Below, one piece after another: positions 9,387-19,796 of a stretch of DNA of 64,000 bases. A program made the position numbers and the translations under genes. Under the pieces are notes generated by a model. It was not told the origin of the DNA and did not search any database. It worked only from the letters and a program-made list of their open reading frames with translations. Each line of letters begins with the position of its first letter. The first letter of the stretch is position 1. Source of the stretch: Alteromonas pelagimontana (lineage in GTDB: Bacteria; Pseudomonadota; Gammaproteobacteria; Enterobacterales; Alteromonadaceae); contig NZ_CP052766.1 of the NCBI RefSeq assembly GCF_002499975.2, positions 186,001 through 250,000 on the forward strand, given 5' to 3'.

Positions 9387-9929
9387 TTACCAGGTAAGAT
9401 CGTCAGGGATTTGGTAATCGGCGTACCAGTCGTCTTCTTCCGTGTTAACGTCTTCCCGCGTATCTGCACGATACACTACCGTGTTTACATCGCGCTGCGC
9501 TATTTTATCTGCCACCGGAGTTGGCACTAAAACATAATCGTTATCTAGCCTTACAACGGTCAGTCTTGCTTGCGTTACAAGCTTATGAACATCCTCACTG
9601 ACATACATCCGCTTTACCACATTATTATCGGTAAAGTTCAACACTACATCGCCCTTACCTTTACTCTGAACGTTAACCGCAACTAACTGTTTAACCTGAG
9701 CTGCGATGGAACGTTTTTCCAGCTCTTGTTGCTTTTGCTGATTTAGCGCTCGGTCTTTGGCTTTTTTTTCTTCCACAGCTTGTTGGGCGGCAAGCGTTGC
9801 CTCATCAGCAATCACTTGCTTGCTCTTATTTTTTATCTTCTGCTTTTTCCGTTTATCTACTGTTGCTTTACGGGCACTAGCTTTGTTTGCAAGTCCCGCT
9901 TTAAGCAACTGATCTTGTAACGATGCCAA
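9387..9929 (-). CDS. DUF2058 family protein (YaiL-like)
   Basis: Gammaproteobacterial protein of the DUF2058/YaiL family, sometimes labelled nucleoprotein or polynucleotide-associated; function unknown. The 180-residue product has the family start MASLQDQLLKAGL, a Lys/Arg-rich segment (residues 20-40), a likely coiled coil with many Gln, Lys and Glu (45-80), then a compact C-terminal part containing NFTDNNVVKRMYVS and DWYADYQIPDDLTW. It starts 15 bp after topA on the same strand and is followed by a terminator, so both are probably cotranscribed. Confidence 0.88.
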   Translation of the reverse strand: MASLQDQLLKAGLANKASARKATVDKRKKQKIKNKSKQVIADEATLAAQQAVEEKKAKDRALNQQKQQELEKRSIAAQVKQLVAVNVQSKGKGDVVLNFTDNNVVKRMYVSEDVHKLVTQARLTVVRLDNDYVLVPTPVADKIAQRDVNTVVYRADTREDVNTEEDDWYADYQIPDDLTW

Positions 9930-9944
9930 AACTTAACCTCTCAA

Positions 9945-12578
9945 TTATTTTTTCTTGGGATCCTGCGTAATCCATTTGCCGTTTTGATACCAAGCCGACC
10001 AACCGCTGGACTTGCCGTTTTCATTCTCGGACATAACATACTGTTGTTTCGTTTTACGGCTGAACCTAACGATTGCGTCATTGCCCTCCGGGTCTTGCTG
10101 TGGCGCATCTGCGAGATAGTAGAATTTGGGCGAAATGCGATCACGAAAACGGGCCAGTTCCGACACTTTGGGCGCACGCGTTTCCCGCGACTTAGGAAAG
10201 TTATGTGCAGCTAAAAATATACCTGAAGCACCGTCGCGAAGTACGAAATGGGCATCAGATTTTTCACACGGTAATTCTGGCAGATCAACAGGGTCTTCTT
10301 TTGGCGGCGCGGCTTCGCCATTCCTTAACAGCTTACGCGTATTTTTACACTCTTCATTAGTGCAACCAAAATATTTACCAAAGCGCCCGTTCTTAAGCTC
10401 CATATTACTGCCGCACTTATCGCACTCAATAACCGGACCATCATACCCTTTAATTTTGAAAGCGCCTTTTTCCACGTACGTACCTGTGCAGGTAGGGGTA
10501 TTTCCGCATACGTGCAATTTCCGTGTCTCATCCACGAGATAGCTGTCCATTGCAGTTCCACAGACCTGGCACCGACGTTTTGCTCTCAGCGCTTCTGTTT
10601 CCAATTCTTCCTCATCATCGACTTTAACTACTTCGTCGCCGGGAGTAAGATTCATCGTGTTGGTACAGCGCTCTTTTGGCGGCAAATTATAACCGGAACA
10701 GCCTAGGAAAACACCAGTGCTTGCGGTGCGTACATTCATTTCACGTCCGCACTTGTCACAGGTAATGCCTGCAGGAATGGCCTGATTTGAACGCATTCCT
10801 CCTTCTTCAGCATCTTTTTCCGCTTTCAGCAGCTTGCCGTAAAAATCGGTATAAAAACTGTCCAATACCTTCTTCCAGTTTTTATTACCACCAGCAATAT
10901 CGTCAAGTTGCTGCTCCATGTTGGCAGTGAAATCGTAGTTCATCAGGTCATCAAAGTTTTCCATCAACCTGTCGTTAACGATTTCACCCATTTTCTCAGC
11001 ATAAAAACGTTTGTTTTCCAACCGGACATAACCACGATCCTGGATAGTGGAAATAATGCTTGCATAAGTAGAGGGACGACCAATGCCGCGCTTTTCCAAC
11101 TCTTTTACCAGCGATGCCTCGTTGAATCGTGCTATCGGTTTGGTGAAGTGCTGCTTTGGATCCAGTTTTTTAAGGTTTAGCACATCGCCTTGTTGCACAT
11201 CTGGCAACAGCAAATCTTCTTCGCCTTTCTTGCGTAACTGTGGCTGAACTCTTGTCCAGCCATCAAATTTTAATACGCGACCTTTGGCCACTAATTCGTA
11301 GTCACCTGCCGCTACCTTAATTGTGGTTGCATCGTACTTCGCCGGGGTCATCTGACACGCCACAAACTGGCGCCAGATAAGTTCATATAATCGCTGCGCG
11401 TCCCGTTCCATATCACCCAGAGAATCAGCTTTAATGGAAACGTTTGAGGGCCTGATGGCTTCGTGAGCTTCCTGTGCGCCCTCTTTACTGCCGTAACGAA
11501 CAGGCGAATCGGGGAGATATCGTGCACCGAAATTGTCATCAATGTAGCCGCGGCAGTTTTCCAGCGCTTCCTGACTTAAATTAGTAGAATCCGTTCGCAT
11601 GTAAGTAATATAACCGGCTTCGTATAAGCGCTGGGCCATCATCATGGTTTTCTTTACACCAAAACCCAATCGAGTGCTCGCGGCCTGTTGTAAAGTAGAG
11701 GTGATAAATGGCGCAGAAGGGCGGCTTTGCGTGGGCTTAGACTCGCGGCTTTGAACGGTATAATCGGCGCTTTGCAAACGCGCCAGAGCAGCGTCTGTCT
11801 GTTCTTTGTTTACGGGTTTGAACGTTTTATCCTGATAGCGATTCACCAACATCCGCAGCGCATCTTTTTGCTCAGTCGAAAGATCGGCATGCACATCCCA
11901 AAATTCTTCAGGAACGAACGCTTTAATTTCTCTTTCACGCTCCACGACAAGACGCATTGCTACCGACTGTACTCTTCCGGCAGATAAACCTCGTGCTATC
12001 TTTTTCCACAGCAAAGGAGACACCATAAAGCCCACCACCCGGTCCAGAAATCTTCGGGCTTGTTGGGCATTTACACGGTCAACATTGACTTCACCGGGAT
12101 GTGAGAAAGCTTCCTGAATAGCATTTTTGGTAATCTCATTGAATACTACCCGCTGATAGGTTTTATTCTTTGTACCTAGCAGCTCGCGTAGATGCCAGGC
12201 AATCGCCTCTCCTTCGCGATCCAAATCCGTCGCGAGATAGACAGTATCAGCATCTTTTGCCAGTTTCTTCAGTTCATTAACAACTTTTTCTTTACCTTGG
12301 AGCACTTGATAATGCGCTTGCCAATCCTGCTCAGGATCAACGCCCATTCTATCAACCAGCTTTTTATACTCATACCGGCGCAGATAATCGTTTTTCTCTG
12401 CTTCCGAAAGATCTTTTAGTTCTTTGGCGCTCTTTTTGGGCTCTACTTTCCCTAACGCTTTGGTCGGGAGATCGCGAACATGGCCAACGGAAGATTTAAC
12501 GATAAAATTTTTACCGAGATATTTATTTATCGTTTTCGCTTTGGCTGGCGACTCGACTATGACCAGTGATTTTGCCAT
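9945..12578 (-). CDS. topA: DNA topoisomerase I
   Basis: Type IA topoisomerase that relaxes negative supercoils. The Toprim domain opens the protein ([19 protein letters not shown], then [12 protein letters not shown] with the metal-binding DxD); the active-site Tyr is in [12 protein letters not shown] near residue 320; AGRVQSVA and RPSTYASI are further family motifs. The C-terminal third holds three four-Cys zinc ribbons (CDKCG..C, CQVCG..C, CDKCG..C) and a terminal domain ending near KKK. 877 residues agrees with the E. coli size. It lies divergent from astB and heads a two-gene unit with the DUF2058 gene. Confidence 0.97.
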   Translation of the reverse strand: MAKSLVIVESPAKAKTINKYLGKNFIVKSSVGHVRDLPTKALGKVEPKKSAKELKDLSEAEKNDYLRRYEYKKLVDRMGVDPEQDWQAHYQVLQGKEKVVNELKKLAKDADTVYLATDLDREGEAIAWHLRELLGTKNKTYQRVVFNEITKNAIQEAFSHPGEVNVDRVNAQQARRFLDRVVGFMVSPLLWKKIARGLSAGRVQSVAMRLVVEREREIKAFVPEEFWDVHADLSTEQKDALRMLVNRYQDKTFKPVNKEQTDAALARLQSADYTVQSRESKPTQSRPSAPFITSTLQQAASTRLGFGVKKTMMMAQRLYEAGYITYMRTDSTNLSQEALENCRGYIDDNFGARYLPDSPVRYGSKEGAQEAHEAIRPSNVSIKADSLGDMERDAQRLYELIWRQFVACQMTPAKYDATTIKVAAGDYELVAKGRVLKFDGWTRVQPQLRKKGEEDLLLPDVQQGDVLNLKKLDPKQHFTKPIARFNEASLVKELEKRGIGRPSTYASIISTIQDRGYVRLENKRFYAEKMGEIVNDRLMENFDDLMNYDFTANMEQQLDDIAGGNKNWKKVLDSFYTDFYGKLLKAEKDAEEGGMRSNQAIPAGITCDKCGREMNVRTASTGVFLGCSGYNLPPKERCTNTMNLTPGDEVVKVDDEEELETEALRAKRRCQVCGTAMDSYLVDETRKLHVCGNTPTCTGTYVEKGAFKIKGYDGPVIECDKCGSNMELKNGRFGKYFGCTNEECKNTRKLLRNGEAAPPKEDPVDLPELPCEKSDAHFVLRDGASGIFLAAHNFPKSRETRAPKVSELARFRDRISPKFYYLADAPQQDPEGNDAIVRFSRKTKQQYVMSENENGKSSGWSAWYQNGKWITQDPKKK

Positions 12579-12936
12579 ATAATTGAATTAAACCTGTTTA
12601 TAGTCAGTGACTTATATTGTCATCTTACATAAGAAAAGGGTGCGAATTTGTGGCCGTGATGCACCCATGCTTTTTTAACATATATCGACAAAGTGAATGG
12701 AAAACAAGATCTTCTTCATAGTTATTCTGCTAACCGTATTTTTCACCACCTAAAATCGTACAATAAACCACCACCTCGATTGGCAACCCACAGAAAACCC
12801 GTATAATGCCGCTCATTAAAAGCGGTAGTGACTAATGTGGACGCTGTAAGAAGCATAGCGAATAACTTCTTTTTGTCGACCTCTACTGCCTAACCAGATG
12901 ACGCAAGTACGGTCTCAAACACTCATTGAGGGAATT
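12579..12936. other. topA-astB divergent intergenic region
   Basis: 358 bp that hold the astB promoter and a roughly 125-nt astB leader. The leader contains a small hairpin CCGCT/AGCGG at about 12809-12825, right at the predicted start point. No ArgR box was recognised. For topA the candidate -10 TATAAA is weak. Confidence 0.4.
12780..12807 (+). promoter_or_regulatory. Sigma-70 promoter of astB
   Basis: TTGGCA (12780-12785), 16-bp spacer, perfect TATAAT (12802-12807). Transcription would start near 12814, giving a leader of about 120 nt before the astB ATG at 12937. Confidence 0.65.
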
Positions 12937-14283
12937 ATGAAGCAGTTCGAAGTCAATTTTGATGGGCTGGTAGGCCCTACCCACAATTATGCAGGCCTTT
13001 CATTTGGCAACGTTGCTTCCCAAAGTAACGCTAATGCCATCAGCAGCCCTAAACAAGCAGCCAAACAAGGCTTAGCAAAAATGAAAGCCCTGGCAGATAT
13101 GGGAATGACCCAGGGTGTTCTCGCGCCGCAGGAACGCCCTGATATTGCCACTTTACGTCGTCTTGGTTTTACCGGTTCGGATGCAAGAGTACTGGAAAAC
13201 GCTGCCAAACAAGCTCGCCAGGTCTTCCTTGCCTGTTGCTCCGCATCAAGTATGTGGACGGCCAATGCCGCTACCGTTTCCCCTAGCGCCGACACCGCCG
13301 ATGGCCGTGTACACTTTACCCCTGCGAACCTTACCAATAAATTCCATCGTTCACTAGAACCCGAGGTGACCGGGCGCATCTTACAGGCAACGTTTGCAAA
13401 CGAAAAGTATTTTGCGCATCACGCGCATCTTCCAGACAATGAACATTTCGGTGATGAAGGCGCAGCTAACCATACTCGATTATGCAGTAACTATTGCCAC
13501 TCAGGTGTAGAGCTGTTTGTTTACGGCCGCTATGCCTTTGATACTACCAAACCGGCCCCAAAACGCTACCCAGCCAGACAAACCTTAGAGGCCTCTCAGG
13601 CCATTGCCAGGCTGCACGGTTTAGATGAAGACAGTGTCGTTTTTATCCAGCAGAACCCTGATGTAATTGATCAAGGCGTTTTTCATAACGATGTTATTGC
13701 TGTAGGTAACCAAAACGTGCTCTTTTTTCATGAGCAGGCTTTTTACCAAAAAGATGCCGTATTGCAAGAAATCCGGAGAAAATTTGGTGATCACCCGCTG
13801 CATTTTATTGAAGTTAGCACTGATGCTGTTCCCGTGGCGGATGCAGTAAAAACTTACTTGTTTAACACCCAGATTATTACGTTACCCGATAATTCAATGG
13901 CCATTATTGCTCCTTCAGAATGTGAAGAAAACGAAAATGTTCATCGCTATCTTTCGGCGCTGATCGCGAGCGACGCCCCTATTAAGGAAGTAAAATATTT
14001 TGATGTGAAGCAAAGTATGCGAAATGGCGGGGGCCCGGCGTGTCTAAGACTACGTGTCGCGCTTACTGAACAGGAAGTGGCTGTAGTAAATCCTGCCACT
14101 CTGATAAACGATACTCAGTTTGCCAAACTTAACCGTTGGGTCGACAAGCACTATCGAGACGTACTTACTGAAAACGATCTGCGGGACCCACAGTTACTTA
14201 TCGAATCACGCACCGCATTGGACGAACTTACTCAATTATTAAAGCTAGGTTCTGTATATCCTTTCCAGCGACAAGGCAGCTAA
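12937..14283 (+). CDS. astB: N-succinylarginine dihydrolase
   Basis: Second enzyme of the arginine succinyltransferase pathway: hydrolyses N2-succinylarginine to N2-succinylornithine, CO2 and ammonia. The ATG at 12937 is chosen because it follows GAGGGA at a proper distance and gives 448 residues, as in E. coli (447). The product opens [20 protein letters not shown]; the catalytic Cys is in [12 protein letters not shown] near residue 365 and the conserved His in ANHTRLC. No other ast gene is nearby; the enteric operon astCADBE is split here, so astB stands alone with its own promoter and hairpin. Confidence 0.95.
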   Translation: MKQFEVNFDGLVGPTHNYAGLSFGNVASQSNANAISSPKQAAKQGLAKMKALADMGMTQGVLAPQERPDIATLRRLGFTGSDARVLENAAKQARQVFLACCSASSMWTANAATVSPSADTADGRVHFTPANLTNKFHRSLEPEVTGRILQATFANEKYFAHHAHLPDNEHFGDEGAANHTRLCSNYCHSGVELFVYGRYAFDTTKPAPKRYPARQTLEASQAIARLHGLDEDSVVFIQQNPDVIDQGVFHNDVIAVGNQNVLFFHEQAFYQKDAVLQEIRRKFGDHPLHFIEVSTDAVPVADAVKTYLFNTQIITLPDNSMAIIAPSECEENENVHRYLSALIASDAPIKEVKYFDVKQSMRNGGGPACLRLRVALTEQEVAVVNPATLINDTQFAKLNRWVDKHYRDVLTENDLRDPQLLIESRTALDELTQLLKLGSVYPFQRQGS

Positions 14284-14300
14284 ACCCTCGGCGTTGTCCA

Positions 14301-14330
14301 ATTACCCGAGCAGAAAACTGTTCGGGTAAT
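14301..14330 (+). terminator. Putative terminator hairpin after astB
   Basis: A 13-bp stem ATTACCCGA.CAG/CTG.TCGGGTAAT with one G-U pair and an AAAA loop starts 17 bp after the astB stop. No T-run follows, so termination may be weak, or the hairpin may serve the convergent membrane-protein gene. Confidence 0.5.
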
Positions 14331-14350
14331 TGTAGTACCGGTCCAGCCGA

Positions 14351-15073
14351 TCATGATATTGCTTCGGCACGGCGATATTGCCATCGCTGCATAAATGCAT
14401 CATAAAGGAAATAGTTTTGACTGTTGCCTGTACGTAAAAATACGTAGCCCGCTAGTAAACTTACCGAGATCATTTCACCTCCATCTTCAATAAGGCCTAG
14501 CAGATAGGACCCTCCCCAGCTTAGATGTAAAGCGATATGAAACATATCGACAACAACGCCAAAGAATACCAGTAACCCGATAAGGAAAAAAATATCTAGC
14601 GAAGTCTTTCTGAAAACATTAGAACCTTTCCAAATAGAAAATATTAATGGCACCAACAAAATTAAACCGGTACCAACACTGACTGCAAGTTCACCGAAAT
14701 CTTGCTTTCGCAAACCAAACATCGGTACAAAATCCACATTACCTACGAGTAATCCTCCTACTGATTCATGAATTTTAATGGCGTCATCACATAAGAAATA
14801 GAGAAAGACCACAATCCATGATATGTAAGCCATCGATTTTTCTCTCAAAATCACTACGCACAACAGCAACGCAATCCAAATATATTTTATGTACTGGAAG
14901 AACTCTGCGACTCCCCTGTCTCTCTCAATATTAAAAAAGGGACTTTGGGTCCCAAGAACGAAAGTATTGAGAAGATGCAGTCCCATGAAAGCGAAATCAC
15001 CACAAACTAATAAACCAACAAATAATAAGATGGTAACTTCAAATGAGGGTGTCGATGAGTGCTTATAGATCAT
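14351..15073 (-). CDS. Polytopic membrane protein of unknown function with D/E/H-rich membrane motifs
   Basis: I do not recognise a named family. The 240-residue product has six or seven predicted membrane segments, at about 11-31, 60-77, 81-96, 128-148, 158-176 and 188-212. Charged residues cluster at segment ends in a pattern that looks like a metal or active site: D96-D97 then H102-E103 (CDDAIKIHE), D176, H179 and H183 (DMFHIALH), and E196-D197-E200 (EDGGE). Intramembrane hydrolases of the ceramidase/CREST type use Asp and His ligands, but the spacing here does not let me assign it to them. It is monocistronic, convergent with astB, with about 0.9 kb of unexplained DNA upstream. Confidence 0.75.
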   Translation of the reverse strand: MIYKHSSTPSFEVTILLFVGLLVCGDFAFMGLHLLNTFVLGTQSPFFNIERDRGVAEFFQYIKYIWIALLLCVVILREKSMAYISWIVVFLYFLCDDAIKIHESVGGLLVGNVDFVPMFGLRKQDFGELAVSVGTGLILLVPLIFSIWKGSNVFRKTSLDIFFLIGLLVFFGVVVDMFHIALHLSWGGSYLLGLIEDGGEMISVSLLAGYVFLRTGNSQNYFLYDAFMQRWQYRRAEAIS

Positions 15074-15950
15074 TTTTATTTTTCCTTTTTATACCTACTC
15101 CGTTGTTGCGCACTAACTTTAAAAAAGTTAACAGCTTAACTAAAAAATAGGGATCCGATTTAAAACCATAACTTAGTCAAACGCGTTAGTGATAAAATTG
15201 TACGTTTGCTCTACGGATGAAAATGTGGGTGAGCGTGTTTATGAGAAGCTGGAGGTATGCCGCTCCACATAGAAGTTATTCACTTAGCGTGAAAACATCA
15301 TCGCTTGATAGCAGACTTAGGAACAGTAAGTACATTTCCTCAACCCGCCATTTAAGAAAAATACTACTGAAATAGCGTTTCACTCATGCTCATTGCACGG
15401 ACTTATCACCGATACCGCGTCGTCATTAAAGCTTAATATAACTGTCATATTTAAGCAATTGATTAACAAATGATACAAGCTGGGTAGTAGCGCGAATATT
15501 CCAGCACGCAGTAGAGGCTGATCAGCGGGTACAGGATTATTTTCATGAACCTGGTTCGATCACGGCGCGAGTTGCAAAGCGGGAATCGAGAGCATTGTCA
15601 GCTAGCCCATAGCGAGCTACGGAGAGCCCTCTCACGGGCCGTTCAACGGCATTGAGCTGCAAACACAAGTACTCAGTTAGCGTGAGTCCTCCTGCTTGCT
15701 GACAAAGAAGCCGCGTTGGCTAAATGGCTTTGCATCAAGTACAACTGCTACAGCTTCAGGTAGCGGAACGGCCGCGCGTGAGAAAGTAAGAACTCCCATT
15801 CCTGCTTGGCATATTCTTAAGGCCAGAGCATTCCTTCAATATTTTACCTTGAGCTGAAACGTCCTGCTTTTCTGAGCAGACCATTGTCTATGCGGAGCGT
15901 TATAAGCAAGCCGACAGGATTGTCGGCTTAGATAAATTTAAAAGCTGTTG
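15074..15950. other. Unexplained 0.9-kb gene-free region
   Basis: No complete gene, tRNA or known RNA is recognisable. On the plus strand one frame (about 15463-15700) reads open for roughly 70 codons except for a single TAG near 15610, which could be a decayed gene fragment. A short near-repeat, TTAGCGTGA, occurs at 15284 and 15679. Several small inverted repeats are present (for example GCCGTT/AACGGC at 15639). I cannot connect the stretch to any mobile element. Confidence 0.4.
15908..15929 (-). terminator. Hairpin after the Ig-like lipoprotein gene
   Basis: A perfect 9-bp stem AAGCCGACA/TGTCGGCTT with a 4-base loop lies about 20 bp past the stop on the minus strand. The T-tract is poor (GCTTGCTTAT), so termination strength is uncertain. 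Confidence 0.55.
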
Positions 15951-18200
15951 CTATCTACTAGTAGAACAGTCCATTTCCTCACCAAAGGGGCTTTTGGGCG
16001 GCGGTGATGCCTCATCTGTTAAATCGTCAGCAAGTACTTCTAAACGGTATCGCATGCTGGCTCGTGATTCAGTACCTCCCGATTCACCCCGCGCGGTAAT
16101 ACGTAGCTCTGTCCAGCCACCAAAGTTTTTAGGGTATTGCAGGTAAACTAACGCTTGTCCGTTTTCATCGGTGACCACTTGTTCATCGATAGCAGCAACA
16201 TTGCCTGGTGTTAATTCGTTATCGCCATTGGTATTCTCACTTGGCGATGATAAATCAAGCATTCCGTTAAAGTTTTCATCTTCGTTCGGGCAACCAAAAG
16301 ATGTATCGTCGTTGTAATATATTGTCCCGTTCCATTGCCAAACTCCCTTCCAAAAAGTGTCGCCTTCGGTTGCTTTTAGAGGCAAAGCAGAGAAAGTAAT
16401 TGCGGTATCAGCCACAGGATTCCCGTCCGCATCGGTAACAAACACCGAAAACTCTTTTTGAAATGACGATTCAAAAGGCGCTTGTAATAGCTTTCCTGTT
16501 CCTATAGTAATATCAAAAGGTCTATCACCCACAGTCAGGGTAGCGAAATCACTTACCGAGTGCGTATCATCAACTGTCGCGGTAACGGTAACACTTTCGG
16601 ATGACGTAATGGCATTTGAAACAAAGACCGTAGAAGCGATTCCGCGTTTATCGGTACGACTTTGTGCATCTGTAAGTGAGCCGTTAGAAACATCATTCAC
16701 GCTGAAGTTAACTAATTTATTCCGGACGCGATTACCTTGCTCATCACGCACCACTGCTGTAATTGTACTGGTCTGTCCGTCTGGGCCAATGGCATCTGGC
16801 GTTGCATCGACAACGATTGTCGCCGCATCCGTAGCGATAAAAGCAATATTCAACCTGGTTGATACTTCTTTATCTTCAGCATCAGTTCCTGTTGCCACAA
16901 TAGTCGCTTCACCAGCATTTGCAGCCTCGACATTTAAAGCTATTTCACCGCGACTATTTGTTATTGCTTCAGTAGGGCTCACTGATCCACGCGATATGGT
17001 AAACTTTACGTTGCCACCTTCAAAAGGAGTCCCGTCTTTTAACCATTGAACGGTAAGTAACTTTGAAGTGTTTAATGGAATATCATCATTTACATCATTT
17101 ACATCAGGCGGGTCAATGAAACGAAACTCGTCTTCCTGAACCATTATATCGAAAGTCTGTTTAGCTCCCAGCGCAGCCGCCTCTACCGTATACTTTCCAG
17201 AACCATTTGGCGTAAACGTGATCTCTGCCCGACCGTCAGAATCAGTTCTGACTTCAGCTAACGATAATACGCTTTGAGTCACATCATTTTGTGCTGAATC
17301 AAACGCGGACAAAACAATATTTTCTCCGGAAATACCAGTGTTATCTGAATCTACTAACGACAAGGTAAGCGAGGTGCTGGCCGCTACTATGACCGAATTT
17401 GCGCCATTGATATTGATTCCGGTACCTACCACCTGAATGACAAGTTCTTTCGTTAGCTCAGGAAAGCTCGGTATAGCAGCCTTAGCTGTAATCAATCTGT
17501 TTTCGGAATTTCCCCCTGTCTTCAATATAACCCGGGCAATGCCATCATCATCGGTGACAGGTTGAGTATTTTGGATTGACGCCCCTGCATCTGCGGAAAA
17601 ATTTACGGTGACGCCTGGCAATAAAATATTCTGTTGATTTTTGACCGCTACCCAAAGCTCTACCTGATCAGAACCACTGGAAGAAAGCTGCGATTGACTG
17701 GCAAAGAAAGATAAATTAGCCGGTTGTTCGACAACCTGCGTTGTCCCCGTGGAACTAAATGTAGTGGTTCCAAATTCGCCTGAAGGCAAAGTGGCGGTAA
17801 TTTGTCCATCGCCGGCGAGAGCACCAACTGCGATTCCCAGTTCAGCGACGCCGCTGCTGTTGGTACTTTTTTTCCCGTTACCGTTAGCAAACACCGCAAG
17901 GTCTGGATCGGATAAACTGAAGGTAACGAGTGTATCGGTAACAGGCTGTCCGTTTTCATCTGTTACTGTGGCAATAATTTTCAACGGATTATCTTCCGTG
18001 AGATTTTTATTACTTTCGCTGTTCTGATCCACAATTTGTACACTTACAGAATACTCAGGGTCAGAAGTTCCTCCTCCAGAACCCGTGCCGCCTCCACTGG
18101 AACCGCTGTCTGAATCGCGTTCCAGAGATCCGCCTCCGCCGCATGCAGCAAGAAAAAAAAGAATGCTGAACAACGTCAGCGGCTTAACAAATGCTTTCAT
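15951..18200 (-). CDS. Lipoprotein with repeated bacterial Ig-like (Big_1/invasin-type) domains
   Basis: Predicted outer-membrane or surface lipoprotein. The first 20 residues form a lipoprotein signal peptide with lipobox LAAC and Cys20, followed by a Gly/Ser-rich linker (residues 21-45). The rest is about six repeated beta-sandwich units, each recognisable by phrases such as TDENGQPVTDTLVTFSL, VRDEQGNRVRNKLVNFS and VTDADGNPVADTAITFS, typical of Big_1 domains of intimin/invasin-like proteins. The last 130 residues contain an Asp/Asn-rich CPNEDENFNG segment that could bind calcium. No autotransporter barrel or anchor other than the lipid is seen. Function may be adhesion or cell-surface structure; this is inferred. 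It is divergent from the symporter gene. Confidence 0.82.
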   Translation of the reverse strand: MKAFVKPLTLFSILFFLAACGGGGSLERDSDSGSSGGGTGSGGGTSDPEYSVSVQIVDQNSESNKNLTEDNPLKIIATVTDENGQPVTDTLVTFSLSDPDLAVFANGNGKKSTNSSGVAELGIAVGALAGDGQITATLPSGEFGTTTFSSTGTTQVVEQPANLSFFASQSQLSSSGSDQVELWVAVKNQQNILLPGVTVNFSADAGASIQNTQPVTDDDGIARVILKTGGNSENRLITAKAAIPSFPELTKELVIQVVGTGININGANSVIVAASTSLTLSLVDSDNTGISGENIVLSAFDSAQNDVTQSVLSLAEVRTDSDGRAEITFTPNGSGKYTVEAAALGAKQTFDIMVQEDEFRFIDPPDVNDVNDDIPLNTSKLLTVQWLKDGTPFEGGNVKFTISRGSVSPTEAITNSRGEIALNVEAANAGEATIVATGTDAEDKEVSTRLNIAFIATDAATIVVDATPDAIGPDGQTSTITAVVRDEQGNRVRNKLVNFSVNDVSNGSLTDAQSRTDKRGIASTVFVSNAITSSESVTVTATVDDTHSVSDFATLTVGDRPFDITIGTGKLLQAPFESSFQKEFSVFVTDADGNPVADTAITFSALPLKATEGDTFWKGVWQWNGTIYYNDDTSFGCPNEDENFNGMLDLSSPSENTNGDNELTPGNVAAIDEQVVTDENGQALVYLQYPKNFGGWTELRITARGESGGTESRASMRYRLEVLADDLTDEASPPPKSPFGEEMDCSTSR

Positions 18201-18320
18201 AAGTCGTCTTCCTGGACCTCTTTAATGACAATTCGGTCTGATTTGTCGTTTCAATCTGAAAAGAATCTGGCACACTAACGGCGTATTACAGAATAAAAAC
18301 ATCAGTTTCAGGGAACATTC

Positions 18321-19667
18321 ATGTCTCAATCTGCACATAAATACAGTTTAACAACCAGAATTTTTATCGGCATGATTGCCGGAATTATTATCGGTGCTTT
18401 ACTTCAAGCTCTTTTTGATGATAACGGAGATTTTCGCTTTACGGTATTGGGTTTCGAGCTTTCCACGTATGGCATACTGGTAGAAGGTATATTTTCGACA
18501 GTTGGCCAAATATTCATTGCAAGCTTAAAGATGCTGGTGGTGCCATTAGTATTTGTATCCCTTATCTGTGGCACCAGCAGCCTTACTGATCCTGGCAAAC
18601 TAGGCCGGTTAGGCGCTAAATCAGTTGGTTTGTATATTCTCACGACGGCCATTGCTGTGACACTGGCTATTAGCATGGGATTACTGGTTTCACCCGGTGA
18701 AGGTCTTAACATGACGAGCTCAGAGACCTTTGAAGCCACACAGGCCCCTTCGTTGTCTCAAGTTATTGTAGATATGTTTCCCAGCAACCCGATTAATTCA
18801 ATGGCTCAGGGCAATATGCTGCAAATTATTGTATTTGCGGTGCTCTTTGGTGTTGCCATGGCAATGACAGGTGAAACAGGTAAGCGTCTAGGCGCGTTTT
18901 TTGAAGATATCAATACTGTTATCTTGCGCTTGGTAACAATCATTATGAATTTGGCGCCTTACGGTGTCTTCGTATTGATGGCAAAGCTATTTGCTACCAT
19001 CGGCCTTGAAACCATAGGCGGGCTAGCGAAATACTTTTTTCTGGTTCTGGCTGTACTCGCTGTTCATGGCTTTGTTACTTATTCGGTGTTGCTCAAACTT
19101 ATGACCGGCCTAAACCCAATCTTCCTGATGAAAAAGATGCGCGATACCGCCCTATTTGCATTTACTACGTCAAGTAGCAGTGCGACTTTGCCAGTGACTA
19201 TGGAAACGGCAAGAAATAAACTGGGTGTAGGAAATTCTGTATCGTCTTTTACCTTGCCTCTAGGCGCAACTATCAACATGGACGGCACCGCCATTATGCA
19301 AGGTGTCGCCACTGTGTTTATTGCTCAGGTATACGCGGTTGATCTTACACTGGGCGACTATGTGATGGTGGTATTAACTGCCACTCTGGCCTCTGTAGGT
19401 ACTGCTGGAGTGCCGGGAGTCGGTCTGATCATGCTGGCAATGGTGTTACAGCAGGTAAATCTTCCTGTTGAAGGCATTGCGCTGATTATTGGTGTAGACC
19501 GTTTGTTGGATATGACTCGCACAGCAATTAACGTTACCGGCGACTGTACAGTGGCATGTATTGTTGCTAAAAGTGAAGGCGAGCTGGATGAAGTTGCTTT
19601 TAACGATCCAGCAGCGGGATTATCAAAAGAAGAAGTGGACTTCGAACACTTCGATAAAAATCGCTGA
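18321..19667 (+). CDS. Dicarboxylate/amino acid:cation symporter (DAACS/SDF family)
   Basis: Inner-membrane secondary transporter of the GltP/GltPh/DctA family, importing glutamate, aspartate or C4-dicarboxylates with Na+ or H+. The 448-residue product has the expected eight membrane helices and two re-entrant loops. Family hallmarks are the Ser-rich hairpin TTSSSSATLPVT (about 288-299), the substrate/ion motif NMDGTA (about 320), and GVPGVGLIML in hairpin 2; the DRLLDMTRTAINVTGD helix carries the conserved Asp and Arg that contact substrate. The exact substrate cannot be told. Start has GGGA upstream. Convergent with lolE. Confidence 0.93.
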   Translation: MSQSAHKYSLTTRIFIGMIAGIIIGALLQALFDDNGDFRFTVLGFELSTYGILVEGIFSTVGQIFIASLKMLVVPLVFVSLICGTSSLTDPGKLGRLGAKSVGLYILTTAIAVTLAISMGLLVSPGEGLNMTSSETFEATQAPSLSQVIVDMFPSNPINSMAQGNMLQIIVFAVLFGVAMAMTGETGKRLGAFFEDINTVILRLVTIIMNLAPYGVFVLMAKLFATIGLETIGGLAKYFFLVLAVLAVHGFVTYSVLLKLMTGLNPIFLMKKMRDTALFAFTTSSSSATLPVTMETARNKLGVGNSVSSFTLPLGATINMDGTAIMQGVATVFIAQVYAVDLTLGDYVMVVLTATLASVGTAGVPGVGLIMLAMVLQQVNLPVEGIALIIGVDRLLDMTRTAINVTGDCTVACIVAKSEGELDEVAFNDPAAGLSKEEVDFEHFDKNR

Positions 19668-19719
19668 CATGCGTTTCCCAACATGGCTATGAATGCACGA
19701 TCCTCCGCTTTTTCATTAT

Positions 19720-19739
19720 CCGCCAGTCAGAACTGGCGG
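19720..19739 (+). terminator. Weak terminator hairpin between symporter and lolE
   Basis: Eight-bp perfect stem CCGCCAGT/ACTGGCGG with a 4-base loop, followed by TTTATCG. It lies between two convergent genes and may serve either. Confidence 0.5.
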
Positions 19740-19796
19740 TTTATCGAAAACGTGGAGCCAAAGCGGGTCGACAAATTAGATGCGAAATGTAGTCAA

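Noticed and set aside
14301..15950. Genomic island or insertion sequence around the membrane-protein gene
   Set aside because: No inverted terminal repeats, target duplications, integrase or transposase seen; the flanking tRNA genes are 6 kb away with no att-like copy.
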